Below, piece after piece: positions 34,545 through 43,882 of a DNA stretch of 64,000 nucleotides. Location: positions 124,001-188,000 of the forward strand of contig NZ_JAPFGD010000008.1 in NCBI RefSeq assembly GCF_027257175.1, read 5' to 3'. The DNA is from Castellaniella sp. S9. Its GTDB lineage: Bacteria > Pseudomonadota > Gammaproteobacteria > Burkholderiales > Burkholderiaceae_B. Positions within the stretch are counted from its first letter, which is position 1. The number at the start of each line of letters is the position of its first letter. The notes below the pieces were generated by a model, which saw only the letters and a program-made list of their open reading frames with translations, ran no database searches and was not told where the DNA came from. Made by a program: the position numbers and the translations under genes.

Positions 34545-35951
34545 ATGCCGAATCCCACACTGCGGATTGCCTTCCTGGTCTCCTGCGCGGGCGTCCTGTT
34601 TGGCTACGGCATCACCTCCATCGCCGGCGTGCTCGATACCTTGGGTCCCCTGTTCACCCTGGACCTGCACCAGACTCAATTCCTGGTGTTCATCCTGGTG
34701 GCCGCCTGCTTTGCCGGCGCGGCGGCTGCCGGCCCGCTATCGCTGCGCTGGGGCCGCCGGCCGACCATGGCCGCGGCCACGCTGGCCTCGGCCTGCGCCT
34801 ACGCCTTCCTGCTGACCGCACCCACGCTGGGGGGCCTGATCGCTGCGCGTGTGCTGGCCGGCCTGTCCATCGGCCTGTACTCCATGGTGGTGCCGATGTT
34901 TGCGGCCGAAACCGCCCGGACGGCCCGGCGCGGGGCCGTCGTGGCCTTGTTCCAGTTGGCCATCACCGGTGGCATCCTGCTGTCCTACGGCCTGGCCTTG
35001 TGGTTCGACGCCCCCGATCAGTGGCAGTTCGTGCTGGGCGCGGGCCTGGCTCCGACCGTGCTGGCCACCCTGGCGCTGGCCGCACTGCCCGAGAGCCCGC
35101 GCTGGCTCGCCATGCGCGGCCGCCACGGCGAGGCGGACGAGGCCATCCTGCGTCTCGGGCTGCTGGACGAATGGCGGGCGATCGCCGAACCGCCGGCCGG
35201 GGCTGCCGCGCGGCCAGGCCTGCGCCAGGGGCGGGTGCTGGGCGTGCTGCTGCTGTGCAGCGCGCTGTTCGTGCTGCAGAATCTCAGCGGCATCGACGGG
35301 ATCCTGTACTACGCGCCGCAGATCTTCAAGGGCCTGGGTTTCTCGGCGGGCACCGCGGCGCTGGGCGCCACGTTCGGCCTGGGCGTGGCCAATTTCCTGG
35401 CGACCATCGCCAGCGTCGCCCTGGTCGACCGCCTCGGACGGCGCCGGCTGTGGATCGGCGGCTCGGCCGCCATGGCCGTGGGACTGGCCGCGGTGATACT
35501 CGCCGCCCGCGACAGCGCGCCCTGGCTCGGGCTGTTCGGCCTGTGCCTCTACATCCTGGCCTTCGCCGTCAGCCTGGGGCCCCTGCCCTACGTCCTCATG
35601 TCGGAGCTTTTTCCCGCGGCGCTGCGGGAAAAGGGCATCGCGGCCGCCTCGGCCGTCAGCTGGCTGTTCAACGCCCTGATCGCCCTCACCTTCCTGTCCA
35701 TCGTCGAGGCCGTGGGCCTGGACGGCGCCATGACGCTGTTCCTGGCGGTCTGCCTGCTGTCCCTGGCGCTGGGAATCTGGTTGTTGCCCGAGACCCGCCA
35801 GGTGTCGCTGGAGGACATCGAATCGCGCGTGCTGGCGGGCCTGCCGCTGCGCGAACTGGGCGTCGGCAGGCCTACCGGCCCTGGACCGGCACGAAGCCCT
35901 CGATCTGCAGCAGCCGGACCTTGCGCTCCAGGCCGCCGCCATAGCCGTTGA
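34545..35951 (+). CDS. Sugar-porter MFS transporter (second copy)
   Basis: The 468-residue protein has 12 hydrophobic segments and sugar-porter motifs: CAGVLFGYGITSIAGVLDTLG, SLRWGRRPTMA, ALPESPRWLAMRG, LQNLSGIDGILYYAPQIF and WLLPETRQVSLEDIE. It imports or exports a sugar or polyol by proton symport, by family. A start 27 codons upstream (34464) is open, but the ATG at 34545 directly precedes the first helix. The last 27 codons overlap the convergent methyltransferase gene by 80 bases. It is only about half identical by eye to the first porter, so this is not a recent tandem copy. Confidence 0.87.
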   Translation: MPNPTLRIAFLVSCAGVLFGYGITSIAGVLDTLGPLFTLDLHQTQFLVFILVAACFAGAAAAGPLSLRWGRRPTMAAATLASACAYAFLLTAPTLGGLIAARVLAGLSIGLYSMVVPMFAAETARTARRGAVVALFQLAITGGILLSYGLALWFDAPDQWQFVLGAGLAPTVLATLALAALPESPRWLAMRGRHGEADEAILRLGLLDEWRAIAEPPAGAAARPGLRQGRVLGVLLLCSALFVLQNLSGIDGILYYAPQIFKGLGFSAGTAALGATFGLGVANFLATIASVALVDRLGRRRLWIGGSAAMAVGLAAVILAARDSAPWLGLFGLCLYILAFAVSLGPLPYVLMSELFPAALREKGIAAASAVSWLFNALIALTFLSIVEAVGLDGAMTLFLAVCLLSLALGIWLLPETRQVSLEDIESRVLAGLPLRELGVGRPTGPGPARSPRSAAAGPCAPGRRHSR

Positions 35952-36564
35952 GCGTGCCGTTGCGGGCCAGGATGCGATGGCAGGGAATGATGATGCTGAC
36001 GGGGTTGCTGCCCACGGCCGTGCCCACCGCCCGGCCGTGGCCGGCGCCCATGCCGGTGGCAAGGGCCAGTTCGCCATAGGACAGGGTATCGCCCCAGGCG
36101 ACGTCCAGCAGCGCCCGCCAGACTTTGTGCTGGAAGGCCGTGCCCCGCGGGGCCAGCGGCACGTCGAACACCCGGCGCGCGCCGCGCCAGTATTCGTCCA
36201 GTTCCCGCTGCGTCTGTTGCAGGACGCCCAGGGCGTGCGCGGGGGTGTCGGCCTGCAGCAGGCGCATGGGCGCCCCGGCCTCGGCACCGCCCTGCCGGCC
36301 GGCCGCCGCCGGGGGCGCGCCGCCGTTCGCAAACAGATCGCCGCTTGCGGCCGCTGGTTTCCGCACGACCTTGAACGTGCGCAGCGCCCGGCCGCCCTGC
36401 ATGCCCGCCGTGGGGTCGGACACCACCAGCCCGTCCCCCGCCGCCATGCCCGGCACGCGGGGCAAGTCCCGCTGGTCCGTGAAATACAGGCCCGTCAGGC
36501 CCGCCTCATCGGATTCCAGGAGGACGGGCCCCAGCGGCGACGGAACCAGGGCGCGGAACGGCAC
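35872..36564 (-). CDS. ogt: Methylated-DNA-protein-cysteine methyltransferase (Ogt type) with N-terminal insert
   Basis: The 230-residue protein ends with a normal methyltransferase domain: GTAFQHKVWRALLDVAWGDTLSYGELA (DNA-binding helix), RAVGTAVGSNPVSIIIPCHRILARNG with acceptor Cys195, and GYGGGLERKVRLLQ. The N-terminal strand VPSPLGPVLLESDEAGLTGLYF is also usual. Between them, about residues 38-105 hold an Ala/Gly/Pro-rich insert not found in the about 170-residue E. coli Ogt. It removes alkyl groups from O6 of guanine once per molecule. It follows ppsA by only 7 bases and overlaps the MFS gene tail by 80 bases. Confidence 0.88.
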   Translation of the reverse strand: MPFRALVPSPLGPVLLESDEAGLTGLYFTDQRDLPRVPGMAAGDGLVVSDPTAGMQGGRALRTFKVVRKPAAASGDLFANGGAPPAAAGRQGGAEAGAPMRLLQADTPAHALGVLQQTQRELDEYWRGARRVFDVPLAPRGTAFQHKVWRALLDVAWGDTLSYGELALATGMGAGHGRAVGTAVGSNPVSIIIPCHRILARNGTLNGYGGGLERKVRLLQIEGFVPVQGR

Positions 36565-36571
36565 GCTTGCC

Positions 36572-38950
36572 TCAGGCGGCCGCCGGGGTGTCGGCCAGGC
36601 GCTGCCAGGTATCGACCACCGTGTCCGGATTCAGGGAGATCGAGAGGATGCCCTCGTCGCGCAGCCACAGTGCCAGGTCGGGATGATCGCTGGGCCCCTG
36701 CCCGCAGATGCCGACGTACTTGCCGGCTTTCAGGCAGGCCTGGATGGCGCGGCGCAACATGAACCGCACCGCTTCGTCGCGCTCGTCGAAATCCACCGCC
36801 AGCAGTTCGAGCCCGGAATCGCGGTCCAAGCCCAGGGTCAGCTGGGTCATGTCGTTCGAGCCGATCGAGAAGCCGTCGAAGTACTGCAGGAACTGGTCGG
36901 CCAGGATGGCGTTGGACGGCACCTCGCACATCATCACCAGGCGCAGGCCGTTCTCGCCGCGCTTCAGACCGTGCGAGGCCAGCAGGTCCGCCACGCGGCG
37001 GGCCTGGTCGACGGTGCGCACGAAAGGCACCATGATCTCGACGTTGGTCAGGCCCATGTCGTCGCGGACTTTCTTGAGGGCCTCGCATTCCATGCGGAAG
37101 CACTCGTCGAAATCCTCGGAGACGTAGCGCGAGGCCCCGCGAAAGCCCAGCATCGGGTTTTCTTCCTCGGGCTCGTAGCGCGAACCGCCGACCAGCTTGC
37201 GGTACTCGTTGGACTTGAAATCCGACAGGCGCACGATGACCGGCTTCGGATAGAAGGCCGCGCCGATGGTGGCCACGCCCTCGGCGAGCTTCTCGACGAA
37301 GAAGGCGCGCGGGCTGGCATAGCCGCGCGCGGCCGACTCGACGGCCTTTTTCAGGTCGGCGTCCACGTTCGGGTAGTCGAGAACCGCCTTGGGATGCACG
37401 TTGATGTTGTTGTTGATGATGAATTCCAGGCGCGCCAGGCCCACGCCGGCGTTCGGGATCTGCGAGAAATCGAAGGCGAGCTGCGGATTGCCGACGTTCA
37501 TCATGATCTTGACGCCGATGTCGGGCATCTCGCCCCAGCGGACCTCCTCGATCTCGGTCTCGATCAGCCCGTCGTAGATGCGGCCCTCATCGCCCTCGGC
37601 GCACGACACGGTGACCTCGCGCCCATTGGCCAGCACGTCGGTGGCGGTGGCGCAGCCGACGACGGCGGGGATGCCGAGCTCGCGCGCGATGATGGCGGCG
37701 TGGCAGGTGCGTCCGCCGCGGTTGGTGACGATCGCGGCGGCCATCTTCATGACGGGTTCCCAATTGGGATCCGTCATGTCGGTGACGAGGATGTCGCCGG
37801 GACGGACCTGGTCCATTTCCGTGACGTCGGCGACCACCCGCACGGTGCCCGAGCCGATCTTCTGGCCGATCGCGCGGCCGGTGATCAGGACCTCGCCGGT
37901 GGCCTTGAGGCGGTAGCGTTCCTGGACGTCGTGGTGGCCCTGCTGGGATTTAACGGTCTCGGGGCGTGCCTGGAGGATGTAAAGTTTGCCGTCGATGCCG
38001 TCGCGGCCCCATTCGATGTCCATCGGACGCTGATAGTGGTCCTCGATGATGGCGGCGTAGCGGGCGAGCTCGATGATCTCGTCATCCGTCAGCGAATAGC
38101 GGTTGCGCTCGGAGGCGGGCACCTCGACGGTGCGCACCGCGTGCCCCGAGGCGCGCTGCTCGTCGAATTCCATCTTGATGAGCTTGGAGCCGATGCGGCG
38201 GCTGATGATGGGATAGTGGCCCGAGGCGAGCATGGGCTTGAAGACGTAGAATTCGTCGGGATTCACCGCGCCCTGGACGACGGTTTCACCCAGGCCGTAG
38301 GATGAGGTGATGAACACCACGTCCTTGAAGCCGGACTCGGTGTCCAGCGTGAACATGACGCCGGCGCTGCCCTTGTCGGAGCGCACCATGCGCTGGATGC
38401 CCGCCGACAGGGCCACCTCGGCGTGGGCATAGCCCTTGTGCACGCGGTACGAGATCGCGCGGTCGTTGTACAGCGAGGCGAACACGTGGCGGACCTTGTC
38501 GAGCACGTCCTCGATGCCGACCACGTTCAGGTAGGTTTCCTGCTGGCCGGCGAACGACGCGTCGGGCAGGTCCTCGGCGGTGGCCGAGGAGCGCACGGCA
38601 AAGGAGCCCTTGCCGTCGGCATCCAGCACCGCGAACGCGCTGCGGATGGCCTGCTCGAAGTCCGCCGGAAACGGCGTGTCGATGATCCATTGGCGGATCT
38701 GTGCGCCCGCCTCGGCGAGTTCGCGCACGTCGTCGGCATCGAGCACGTCCAGGCGCTGGTTGATGCGGGCGTCCAGCCCGGTCGATTTGAGGAAATCGCG
38801 GAAGGCGTCGGCCGTGGTCGCGAACCCGCCCGGCACCCGGACACCGGCGCCGGCGAGCTGGCTGATCATTTCACCAAGCGATGCGTTCTTGCCTCCTACC
38901 GAGTCCACGTCCGTCATGCGGAGCTGCTCGAAAGATACGACGTACGACAT
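36572..38950 (-). CDS. ppsA: Phosphoenolpyruvate synthase
   Basis: The 792-residue enzyme converts pyruvate and ATP to PEP, AMP and phosphate, the entry step of gluconeogenesis from C3 acids. The N-terminal ATP-grasp part has [15 protein letters not shown] and [24 protein letters not shown]. The phospho-His is in [23 protein letters not shown], and the PEP-binding barrel ends in the Cys-containing [14 protein letters not shown]. The ATG at 38950 has AGGTGA upstream. The divergent ppsR, its kinase/phosphorylase, acts on the Thr next to the active His (TCH). Regulation may involve the inverted repeat at 38980-39054. Confidence 0.96.
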   Translation of the reverse strand: MSYVVSFEQLRMTDVDSVGGKNASLGEMISQLAGAGVRVPGGFATTADAFRDFLKSTGLDARINQRLDVLDADDVRELAEAGAQIRQWIIDTPFPADFEQAIRSAFAVLDADGKGSFAVRSSATAEDLPDASFAGQQETYLNVVGIEDVLDKVRHVFASLYNDRAISYRVHKGYAHAEVALSAGIQRMVRSDKGSAGVMFTLDTESGFKDVVFITSSYGLGETVVQGAVNPDEFYVFKPMLASGHYPIISRRIGSKLIKMEFDEQRASGHAVRTVEVPASERNRYSLTDDEIIELARYAAIIEDHYQRPMDIEWGRDGIDGKLYILQARPETVKSQQGHHDVQERYRLKATGEVLITGRAIGQKIGSGTVRVVADVTEMDQVRPGDILVTDMTDPNWEPVMKMAAAIVTNRGGRTCHAAIIARELGIPAVVGCATATDVLANGREVTVSCAEGDEGRIYDGLIETEIEEVRWGEMPDIGVKIMMNVGNPQLAFDFSQIPNAGVGLARLEFIINNNINVHPKAVLDYPNVDADLKKAVESAARGYASPRAFFVEKLAEGVATIGAAFYPKPVIVRLSDFKSNEYRKLVGGSRYEPEEENPMLGFRGASRYVSEDFDECFRMECEALKKVRDDMGLTNVEIMVPFVRTVDQARRVADLLASHGLKRGENGLRLVMMCEVPSNAILADQFLQYFDGFSIGSNDMTQLTLGLDRDSGLELLAVDFDERDEAVRFMLRRAIQACLKAGKYVGICGQGPSDHPDLALWLRDEGILSISLNPDTVVDTWQRLADTPAAA

Positions 38951-38979
38951 AGAGTCACCTTTAAAGATAGAGAAAGCGT

Positions 38980-39054
38980 GTTTGCCCGGCGCACACGATC
39001 CCAGGATTGCAGGCAGCATGGTTTTGTGCCCTGCAATATGTGCGCCCGGCAAAC
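38980..39054. repeat. Nested inverted repeat in the ppsA/ppsR intergenic region
   Basis: GTTTGCCCGGCGCACA (38980-38995) is matched by TGTGCGCCCGGCAAAC (39039-39054), 15 of 16 pairs. Inside it ATTGCAGG (39006-39013) pairs with CCTGCAAT (39030-39037). The whole lies in the 179-base gap between the two divergent starts, 30 bases from ppsA and 75 from ppsR. It could be a shared operator or fold as a leader hairpin in the ppsA transcript. Confidence 0.6.
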
Positions 39055-39129
39055 CAGCCTTGCTTGCTGGTCGGGTGACTGTTAATCTTTGCGGATTGTA
39101 CCGTTTCTGGCGCCTGCCGGTTCAAATTC

Positions 39130-39963
39130 ATGGCTGATTCCCCGATCGAACGCACCGTCTTCATCGTCTCCGACAGCACCGGGATCACGGCCGAAACCTT
39201 CAGCCATGCAGTGCTTTCGCAATTCGAACAGATTCAGTTCGAGGCGGTGCGCCTGCCCTTCATCGACTCGGTCGAAAAGGCCGATGCTGCGGCGCAGCGA
39301 ATCGCCCACAAGGCCAGCCACGACGCCCTGCCGCCGCTGGTGTTCAGCACCCTCGTCGATTCCGAGATCGCCGACAGGATCCGCGAGGTGCCCTGCATAT
39401 TCCTCGACCTGTTCGGCGCCTTCGTCCAGCACCTCGAGGAAGCCCTCGGCATGAAATCCAACCGTTCGGTGGGCCGCTCGCACACCAACGGCTTGTCCAA
39501 GCAATACAACAAGCGCATCGAGGCGATCAATTTCAGCCTGGCCCATGACGACGGCCAGTTCGTCAATGGGCTCGAGCAGGCCGACGTGATCCTGGTGGGC
39601 GTCTCGCGCTGCGGCAAGACCCCCACCAGCCTGTACCTGGCGATGCAATACGCGGTCAAGGCGGCCAACTTTCCGCTGATCCCCGAGGATTTCGACCGTG
39701 GCGCCCTGCCCCACACCCTGCACCCCTACCGCCGTAAACTGTTCGGCCTGTCGATCCACCCCGAACGCCTCGCCGAGGTGCGCCACGAGCGCCGGCCCAA
39801 CAGCACCTACGCCTCCTTGCGTCAGTGCCGCCAGGAAGTCGCCGACGCCGAGCGCCTCATGCGCATGGAAAACATCCCCTGGCTGTCGACCACGACGCGC
39901 TCGATCGAGGAAATCTCGACCAAGATCCTCGACGAGGTCGGCCTGGATCGCCTGACGTACTAA
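39130..39963 (+). CDS. ppsR: PEP synthase regulatory protein (bifunctional kinase/pyrophosphorylase)
   Basis: The 277-residue DUF299 protein inactivates PEP synthase by ADP-dependent phosphorylation of the active-site Thr and reactivates it with inorganic phosphate. It begins RTVFIVSDSTGITAETFSHAVLSQF, has a P-loop-like ILVGVSRCGKTPTSLYLA at about residues 154-171, and RSVGRSHTNGLSKQYNKRIEAINF, all conserved in the family. It is divergent from ppsA, its substrate's gene. Confidence 0.96.
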   Translation: MADSPIERTVFIVSDSTGITAETFSHAVLSQFEQIQFEAVRLPFIDSVEKADAAAQRIAHKASHDALPPLVFSTLVDSEIADRIREVPCIFLDLFGAFVQHLEEALGMKSNRSVGRSHTNGLSKQYNKRIEAINFSLAHDDGQFVNGLEQADVILVGVSRCGKTPTSLYLAMQYAVKAANFPLIPEDFDRGALPHTLHPYRRKLFGLSIHPERLAEVRHERRPNSTYASLRQCRQEVADAERLMRMENIPWLSTTTRSIEEISTKILDEVGLDRLTY

Positions 39964-40017
39964 GGACGCCGCGCGGGTGCCGCGGCCCGCGCGCCTATCC
40001 GGCCCGGCCGCGCCGGA

Positions 40018-41319
40018 TCATCCACCGTAGCCGAACATGCGGGGCAGCCACAGCGACAGGTCGGGGAACGCGATCAGCAAGCCCAGGCAGACCACCAGCC
40101 AAAACAGGAACGGCAGCACGTCGCGCACGATGTCGCGCAGCGGCGCCTCGGCGATCCGCGTCATGATGAACAGCAGCAGGCCATAAGGCGGCGTGACGAG
40201 GCCCAGCATGATGTTGACCACGCAGACGACGCCAAAGTACACCAGATCGATGCCCAGGGCATTGGCCGTCGGGATGAGCACCGGCAGGATGACGAGGATG
40301 ATGGTGGTGCCCTCGAGGATGCAGCCCAGCAGCAGCAGGATCACGTTGACGAGAATCAGGAAACCGATGGGCGAGAGGTCCCAGCCGGTCAGGAAGACCC
40401 GCAGCGTTTCCGGGATGTTCTCGACCGTCACCACGTAATTGAAGACCAGGGCGCCCGCGATCAGCATGCCGATGGAGGCGCTGGTGCGCGCGCTGGCCAG
40501 CACGGAGTGATAGAACTCGGCAAAGGTGACGCTGCGGTAGAGGCCCGCGGCGATGAGCAGCGCATAGCCGGCGGCGACCGCGGCGGCCTCGGTGGGCGTG
40601 GTGATGCCGGAATAGATGCCGCCCAGGAGCACCACCGGCATCATCAGCGCCGGAAACGCCTCGACGGTGATGCGCGGCAGCTCGCGCAGCGGCGTCGGCG
40701 GCTCGACCGGGAATTGCCGGCGCCTGGCCTGATAAGCCACCTGTACCATGAGGAGCAGCGTCATCAGCAGACCCGGCACGACGCCCGCCAGAAACAGGTA
40801 GCCGATCGACGTGTCCGAGACAAAGGCGTAGATGATCATCGGGATCGACGGCGGGATGATGGGACCGATCACCGCGGTCACCGCGGTCAGGGCCGCCGCG
40901 TAGCTGGCGGGATAGCGGTCACCGTCGGTCATGAGCTTTTGCATGACCTTGCCCGAACCCGCGGCATCGGCGATCGCCGATCCCGACATGCCGGCGAAAA
41001 TCAGGCTTTGCAGCACATTGACCTGGGCCAGGCCGCCCCGGAAACGGCCGACCAGGGCGTTGCAGAACCTGAGCAGGCGGTCGGTCATCGAACCGATGTT
41101 CATCAATTCCGCCGCCAGGATGAACAAGGGCACCGCCAGGATGATGTAGTTGGACATCATCCCGTTGAGGAACTGTTCGGCGGCCGTGCCCATGTCCAGG
41201 CCCGCCAGCCCGAGGTACAGGATCGAGCCCGCGATCATCGCATGCCCGACCGGCAGGCCCAGGAAGGCCAGCGCGGTGATGGCGACCAGCGCGATGGAAA
41301 AAGGACTGGCGACATTCAT
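40018..41319 (-). CDS. dctM: TRAP transporter large permease
   Basis: The 433-residue inner-membrane protein has about 12 transmembrane segments and the DctM features: LGLPVGHAMIAGSILYLGLAG, VPLFILAAELMNIGSMTDRL, FAGMSGSAIADAAGSGKVM and IPPSIPMIIYAFVSDTSIGYLFLAGVVPG. GITTPTEAAAVAAGYAL is the second half of the pseudo-repeat. It forms the sodium-driven channel for an organic acid. Its start overlaps the small-permease stop (ATGA). Confidence 0.93.
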   Translation of the reverse strand: MNVASPFSIALVAITALAFLGLPVGHAMIAGSILYLGLAGLDMGTAAEQFLNGMMSNYIILAVPLFILAAELMNIGSMTDRLLRFCNALVGRFRGGLAQVNVLQSLIFAGMSGSAIADAAGSGKVMQKLMTDGDRYPASYAAALTAVTAVIGPIIPPSIPMIIYAFVSDTSIGYLFLAGVVPGLLMTLLLMVQVAYQARRRQFPVEPPTPLRELPRITVEAFPALMMPVVLLGGIYSGITTPTEAAAVAAGYALLIAAGLYRSVTFAEFYHSVLASARTSASIGMLIAGALVFNYVVTVENIPETLRVFLTGWDLSPIGFLILVNVILLLLGCILEGTTIILVILPVLIPTANALGIDLVYFGVVCVVNIMLGLVTPPYGLLLFIMTRIAEAPLRDIVRDVLPFLFWLVVCLGLLIAFPDLSLWLPRMFGYGG

Positions 41320-41834
41320 ACGCCCGACCCCGCCTTGGTGGGATCGTAGCGGTCGCGGTCATGGCCGCGCAGCACGCGCCACGACAGCCAGACATAGCGG
41401 ACGATGATGGCGACCACGAACACAATGTAGATCGAATAGAGCCAGTCCATGCGGATATTCAGGTACGAGCTCTTTTCGACCTTCATGAAGGTCACGTAGT
41501 CCACCACGGCGGGAAAGGATATGCCGTACAACAGGACGATCGATACGGCGGTGATCAGGAACATCGCGCCGCGGACCCGCGGCCCCGCGGCCGACAGAAG
41601 CAGGTCGAAGCGCATTTCTTCTTCTTCGCGCACGACGAAGGCCGCCCCCCAGAGCACGATCCAGATCCACAGGACGGAGCTGAGTTCGCTGGACCAGCCG
41701 CTGGGCCAGCTGAGGACATAGCGGAAGAATACCTGGACGAGAAAGGCGAAGAACATCGTCGCGAGCATGAGTGCAAGGACGTTCTCGGCGCGGCGGTAGA
41801 GCCAAGCGCCCATGGCGCGCAGACTGGGGGACAT
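41316..41834 (-). CDS. dctQ: TRAP transporter small permease
   Basis: The 172-residue protein has four transmembrane segments (about residues 17-38, 48-66, 88-110 and 128-148). The loop FVVREEEEMRFDLLLSAAGP and WSSELSSVLWIWIVLWGAAF are typical of DctQ. It packs with DctM in the inner membrane. It is preceded by dctP (91-base gap) and coupled to dctM. Confidence 0.9.
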   Translation of the reverse strand: MSPSLRAMGAWLYRRAENVLALMLATMFFAFLVQVFFRYVLSWPSGWSSELSSVLWIWIVLWGAAFVVREEEEMRFDLLLSAAGPRVRGAMFLITAVSIVLLYGISFPAVVDYVTFMKVEKSSYLNIRMDWLYSIYIVFVVAIIVRYVWLSWRVLRGHDRDRYDPTKAGSGV

Positions 41835-41925
41835 CTGGGGCTTTCCTTGAGCAGTGGTGGGCGGCCGGGCCGCCGGCCGGCGGATATGCCGACCGGCGGG
41901 AAGCCCGGTACCGCGCGGATGCGGA

Positions 41926-42912
41926 TCAGAGCGCGTTGATCTTGTCGATCATGCCGGGGATCCAGTCCTTGGAAAGATCGGATGCCAGGTATTCCTTCTG
42001 GACGTGTGTCCGGAAAGCGTCCAGATCGGGCGTGTAGATCTTCAGGCCCTTGCTCGAGAAGAATTCAGCGAGTTCCTTTTCCCGCGCCAGGTGCTGCTGG
42101 GTCGAGAAGTCGATGGCCGAGTCGGCCGCCGCCTGGACTTTCGCCTGCGTGGCCGGATCCATTCCGTTCCAGACCTTCGTCGACATCGCGAGCAGGTCGA
42201 AAGCCACCAGGTGGGACGTCAGGGCGATCTGGCTCATGACCTCGTAGAACTTCATGTTCTCGACGTTGGGCAAGGGATTGTCCTGCCCGTCGATGGCTCC
42301 GGTCTGCAGGCCCGTATACACCTCGGCATAGGCCATCGGCGTCGGATCCGCGCCCAACGCCCTGCCCAGGAACTGCCAGGCGTCGCCGCCGGGCATGCGC
42401 AGCTTGATGCCCTTGAGGTCGGCCGGCGTCGAGATTTTCCGGTCCGGCTTCAGGCCCAGCTGGCGCACCCCGTAATAGGTGGGCCCCAGGACCTTGATCC
42501 CGAGCTTGTCCTCGGACATTTGCTTGAGCTCGGCCGCCTCCGGGCTGCGAAAGAATTTATTGACGTGCGCTGCGTCGCGAAACAGATAGCCGGCCGTCAC
42601 GATGGACCAGGCGGGAAGCTGCTTGGACATGTCCTGCGGCGCGATGTTGCTCATTTCGAGGTTGCCGCGCTGCACGGCGACGAGCTCGGTGCCCTGCTTG
42701 AACAGCGTGCCGCCGTAATAGCCCTCAAAGACGAAATCGTCCTTGATCGCATCGGCGAACTTCTTCATCATTTGCGCGCGGATATCCTGGTCCGAGAATA
42801 CGGCCGAGAAGCGCAATTTCGGTTTGTCTTGGGCGATCGCGGGCAAGGCGGCCGTGGCTGCGAACAGTCCGGTACCGATCAGAACTTGGCGGCGCTTGGT
42901 GCTTGGTGTCAT
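41926..42912 (-). CDS. dctP: TRAP transporter periplasmic solute-binding protein
   Basis: The 328-residue protein has an N-terminal signal with an Arg pair before the hydrophobic core (TKRRQVLIGTGLFAATAALPAIAQ). This may be a Tat or a Sec signal. The mature part has LVAVQRGNLEMSNIAPQDMS, the conserved Arg region ADLKGIKLRMPGGDAWQ that binds the ligand carboxylate, and YAEVYTGLQTGAIDGQDNPL. The start at 42912 follows CAGGAGGAAGAC. It is first in dctPQM. The substrate is probably a carboxylate or sugar acid; no catabolic gene adjoins to narrow it. Confidence 0.92.
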   Translation of the reverse strand: MTPSTKRRQVLIGTGLFAATAALPAIAQDKPKLRFSAVFSDQDIRAQMMKKFADAIKDDFVFEGYYGGTLFKQGTELVAVQRGNLEMSNIAPQDMSKQLPAWSIVTAGYLFRDAAHVNKFFRSPEAAELKQMSEDKLGIKVLGPTYYGVRQLGLKPDRKISTPADLKGIKLRMPGGDAWQFLGRALGADPTPMAYAEVYTGLQTGAIDGQDNPLPNVENMKFYEVMSQIALTSHLVAFDLLAMSTKVWNGMDPATQAKVQAAADSAIDFSTQQHLAREKELAEFFSSKGLKIYTPDLDAFRTHVQKEYLASDLSKDWIPGMIDKINAL

Positions 42913-43061
42913 GTCTTCCTCCTGTGGCGAAATGGATCTGGACGTCCACGGTGTCTGGCATCCGCCTTCAGGCTGCACGCCGGCGAATTAACCAAACGGT
43001 ACATCACGTTCGCACAGTGTATCTCAAGCAAAAGCGCAAAAAACAAAAATTCTGGTTACCC

Positions 43062-43868
43062 CTAATAAGGCCCACCGGGCGGCTGCTTGCCGGCGACCAG
43101 TTGCTGGCGCCGTTGCTCGAACAGGCAGACCGCCGCCGCCGCGGCCACATTCAAGGATTCGACCGCATCGGTTTGCGCGATCCGGACCCGCAGCGCCGCC
43201 GCATCCACCAATACGGGATCGACGCCCTCGCCCTCGTTCCCAAACACCCAGGCGCAGGGTCCGCGCAAGTCGAGGGCGTACAGGTCCTGCGTCCCATCGA
43301 GGGCTGTCGCCGCCAGGGGAAGCTCCAGCCGCGCGAGGGCGGCACGCAGGTCCACGCGCTCGTGGATGCGCAGCGCGAAGTGGGCGCCCTGCCCCCCGCG
43401 CAAGACCTTGGGCGACCAGGCCGAGGCGCAACCCGTCGACAGGTAGGCGGCGTGCAAGCCCGCCGCCGCCGCCGTACGCAGCAGCGCGCCGAGGTTTCCC
43501 GGGTCCTGGACCCGGTCGAGCCACAGGCAGGATTCGGCGATCCGCGCAGGCGGCGGGGGGCACGGCGGCTGGACCAGCAGGAACAGCCCCGGCGGCCCGT
43601 GTGCGACCTGGGTCAGGGCCTCGCTCAAGGTGGACTGCAGCAAGACGCAGCGCCGGCCGCCCGCGCCCATCAGCCAGCGGCCTGCGGCGGTGTCCGCGGC
43701 CCGCTCGTCCAGGATGGCCAGGGGTGCCGGCCCATGGTGCGCGACCCAGGCGCGGCACAGGTGTTCGCCTTCGAGCAGGACGCGTGACTCGCCGCGCGGT
43801 CCGCGACCCTGAGCCAGCCGCAGCCACAGGCGGAAATCGGGATTGTCGCGAGACGCAATGTGACGCAT
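43062..43868 (-). CDS. TrmH/SpoU-family RNA 2'-O-methyltransferase
   Basis: The 268-residue protein starts RHIASRDNPDFRLWLRLAQGR (substrate-binding N-domain, L30e-like). Its C-terminal SPOUT domain has the three family motifs: LDRVQDPGNLGALLRTAAAAG, CAWVFGNEGEGVDP and VRIAQTDAVESLNVAAAAAVCLFE. It uses S-adenosylmethionine to methylate a ribose in rRNA or tRNA. RlmB-like 23S modification is likely but not proven. The start at 43868 lies 14 bases after the rnhB stop, continuing the lpx-rnhB operon. Confidence 0.88.
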   Translation of the reverse strand: MRHIASRDNPDFRLWLRLAQGRGPRGESRVLLEGEHLCRAWVAHHGPAPLAILDERAADTAAGRWLMGAGGRRCVLLQSTLSEALTQVAHGPPGLFLLVQPPCPPPPARIAESCLWLDRVQDPGNLGALLRTAAAAGLHAAYLSTGCASAWSPKVLRGGQGAHFALRIHERVDLRAALARLELPLAATALDGTQDLYALDLRGPCAWVFGNEGEGVDPVLVDAAALRVRIAQTDAVESLNVAAAAAVCLFEQRRQQLVAGKQPPGGPY

Positions 43869-43882
43869 GGCGGCCCCGCGCC

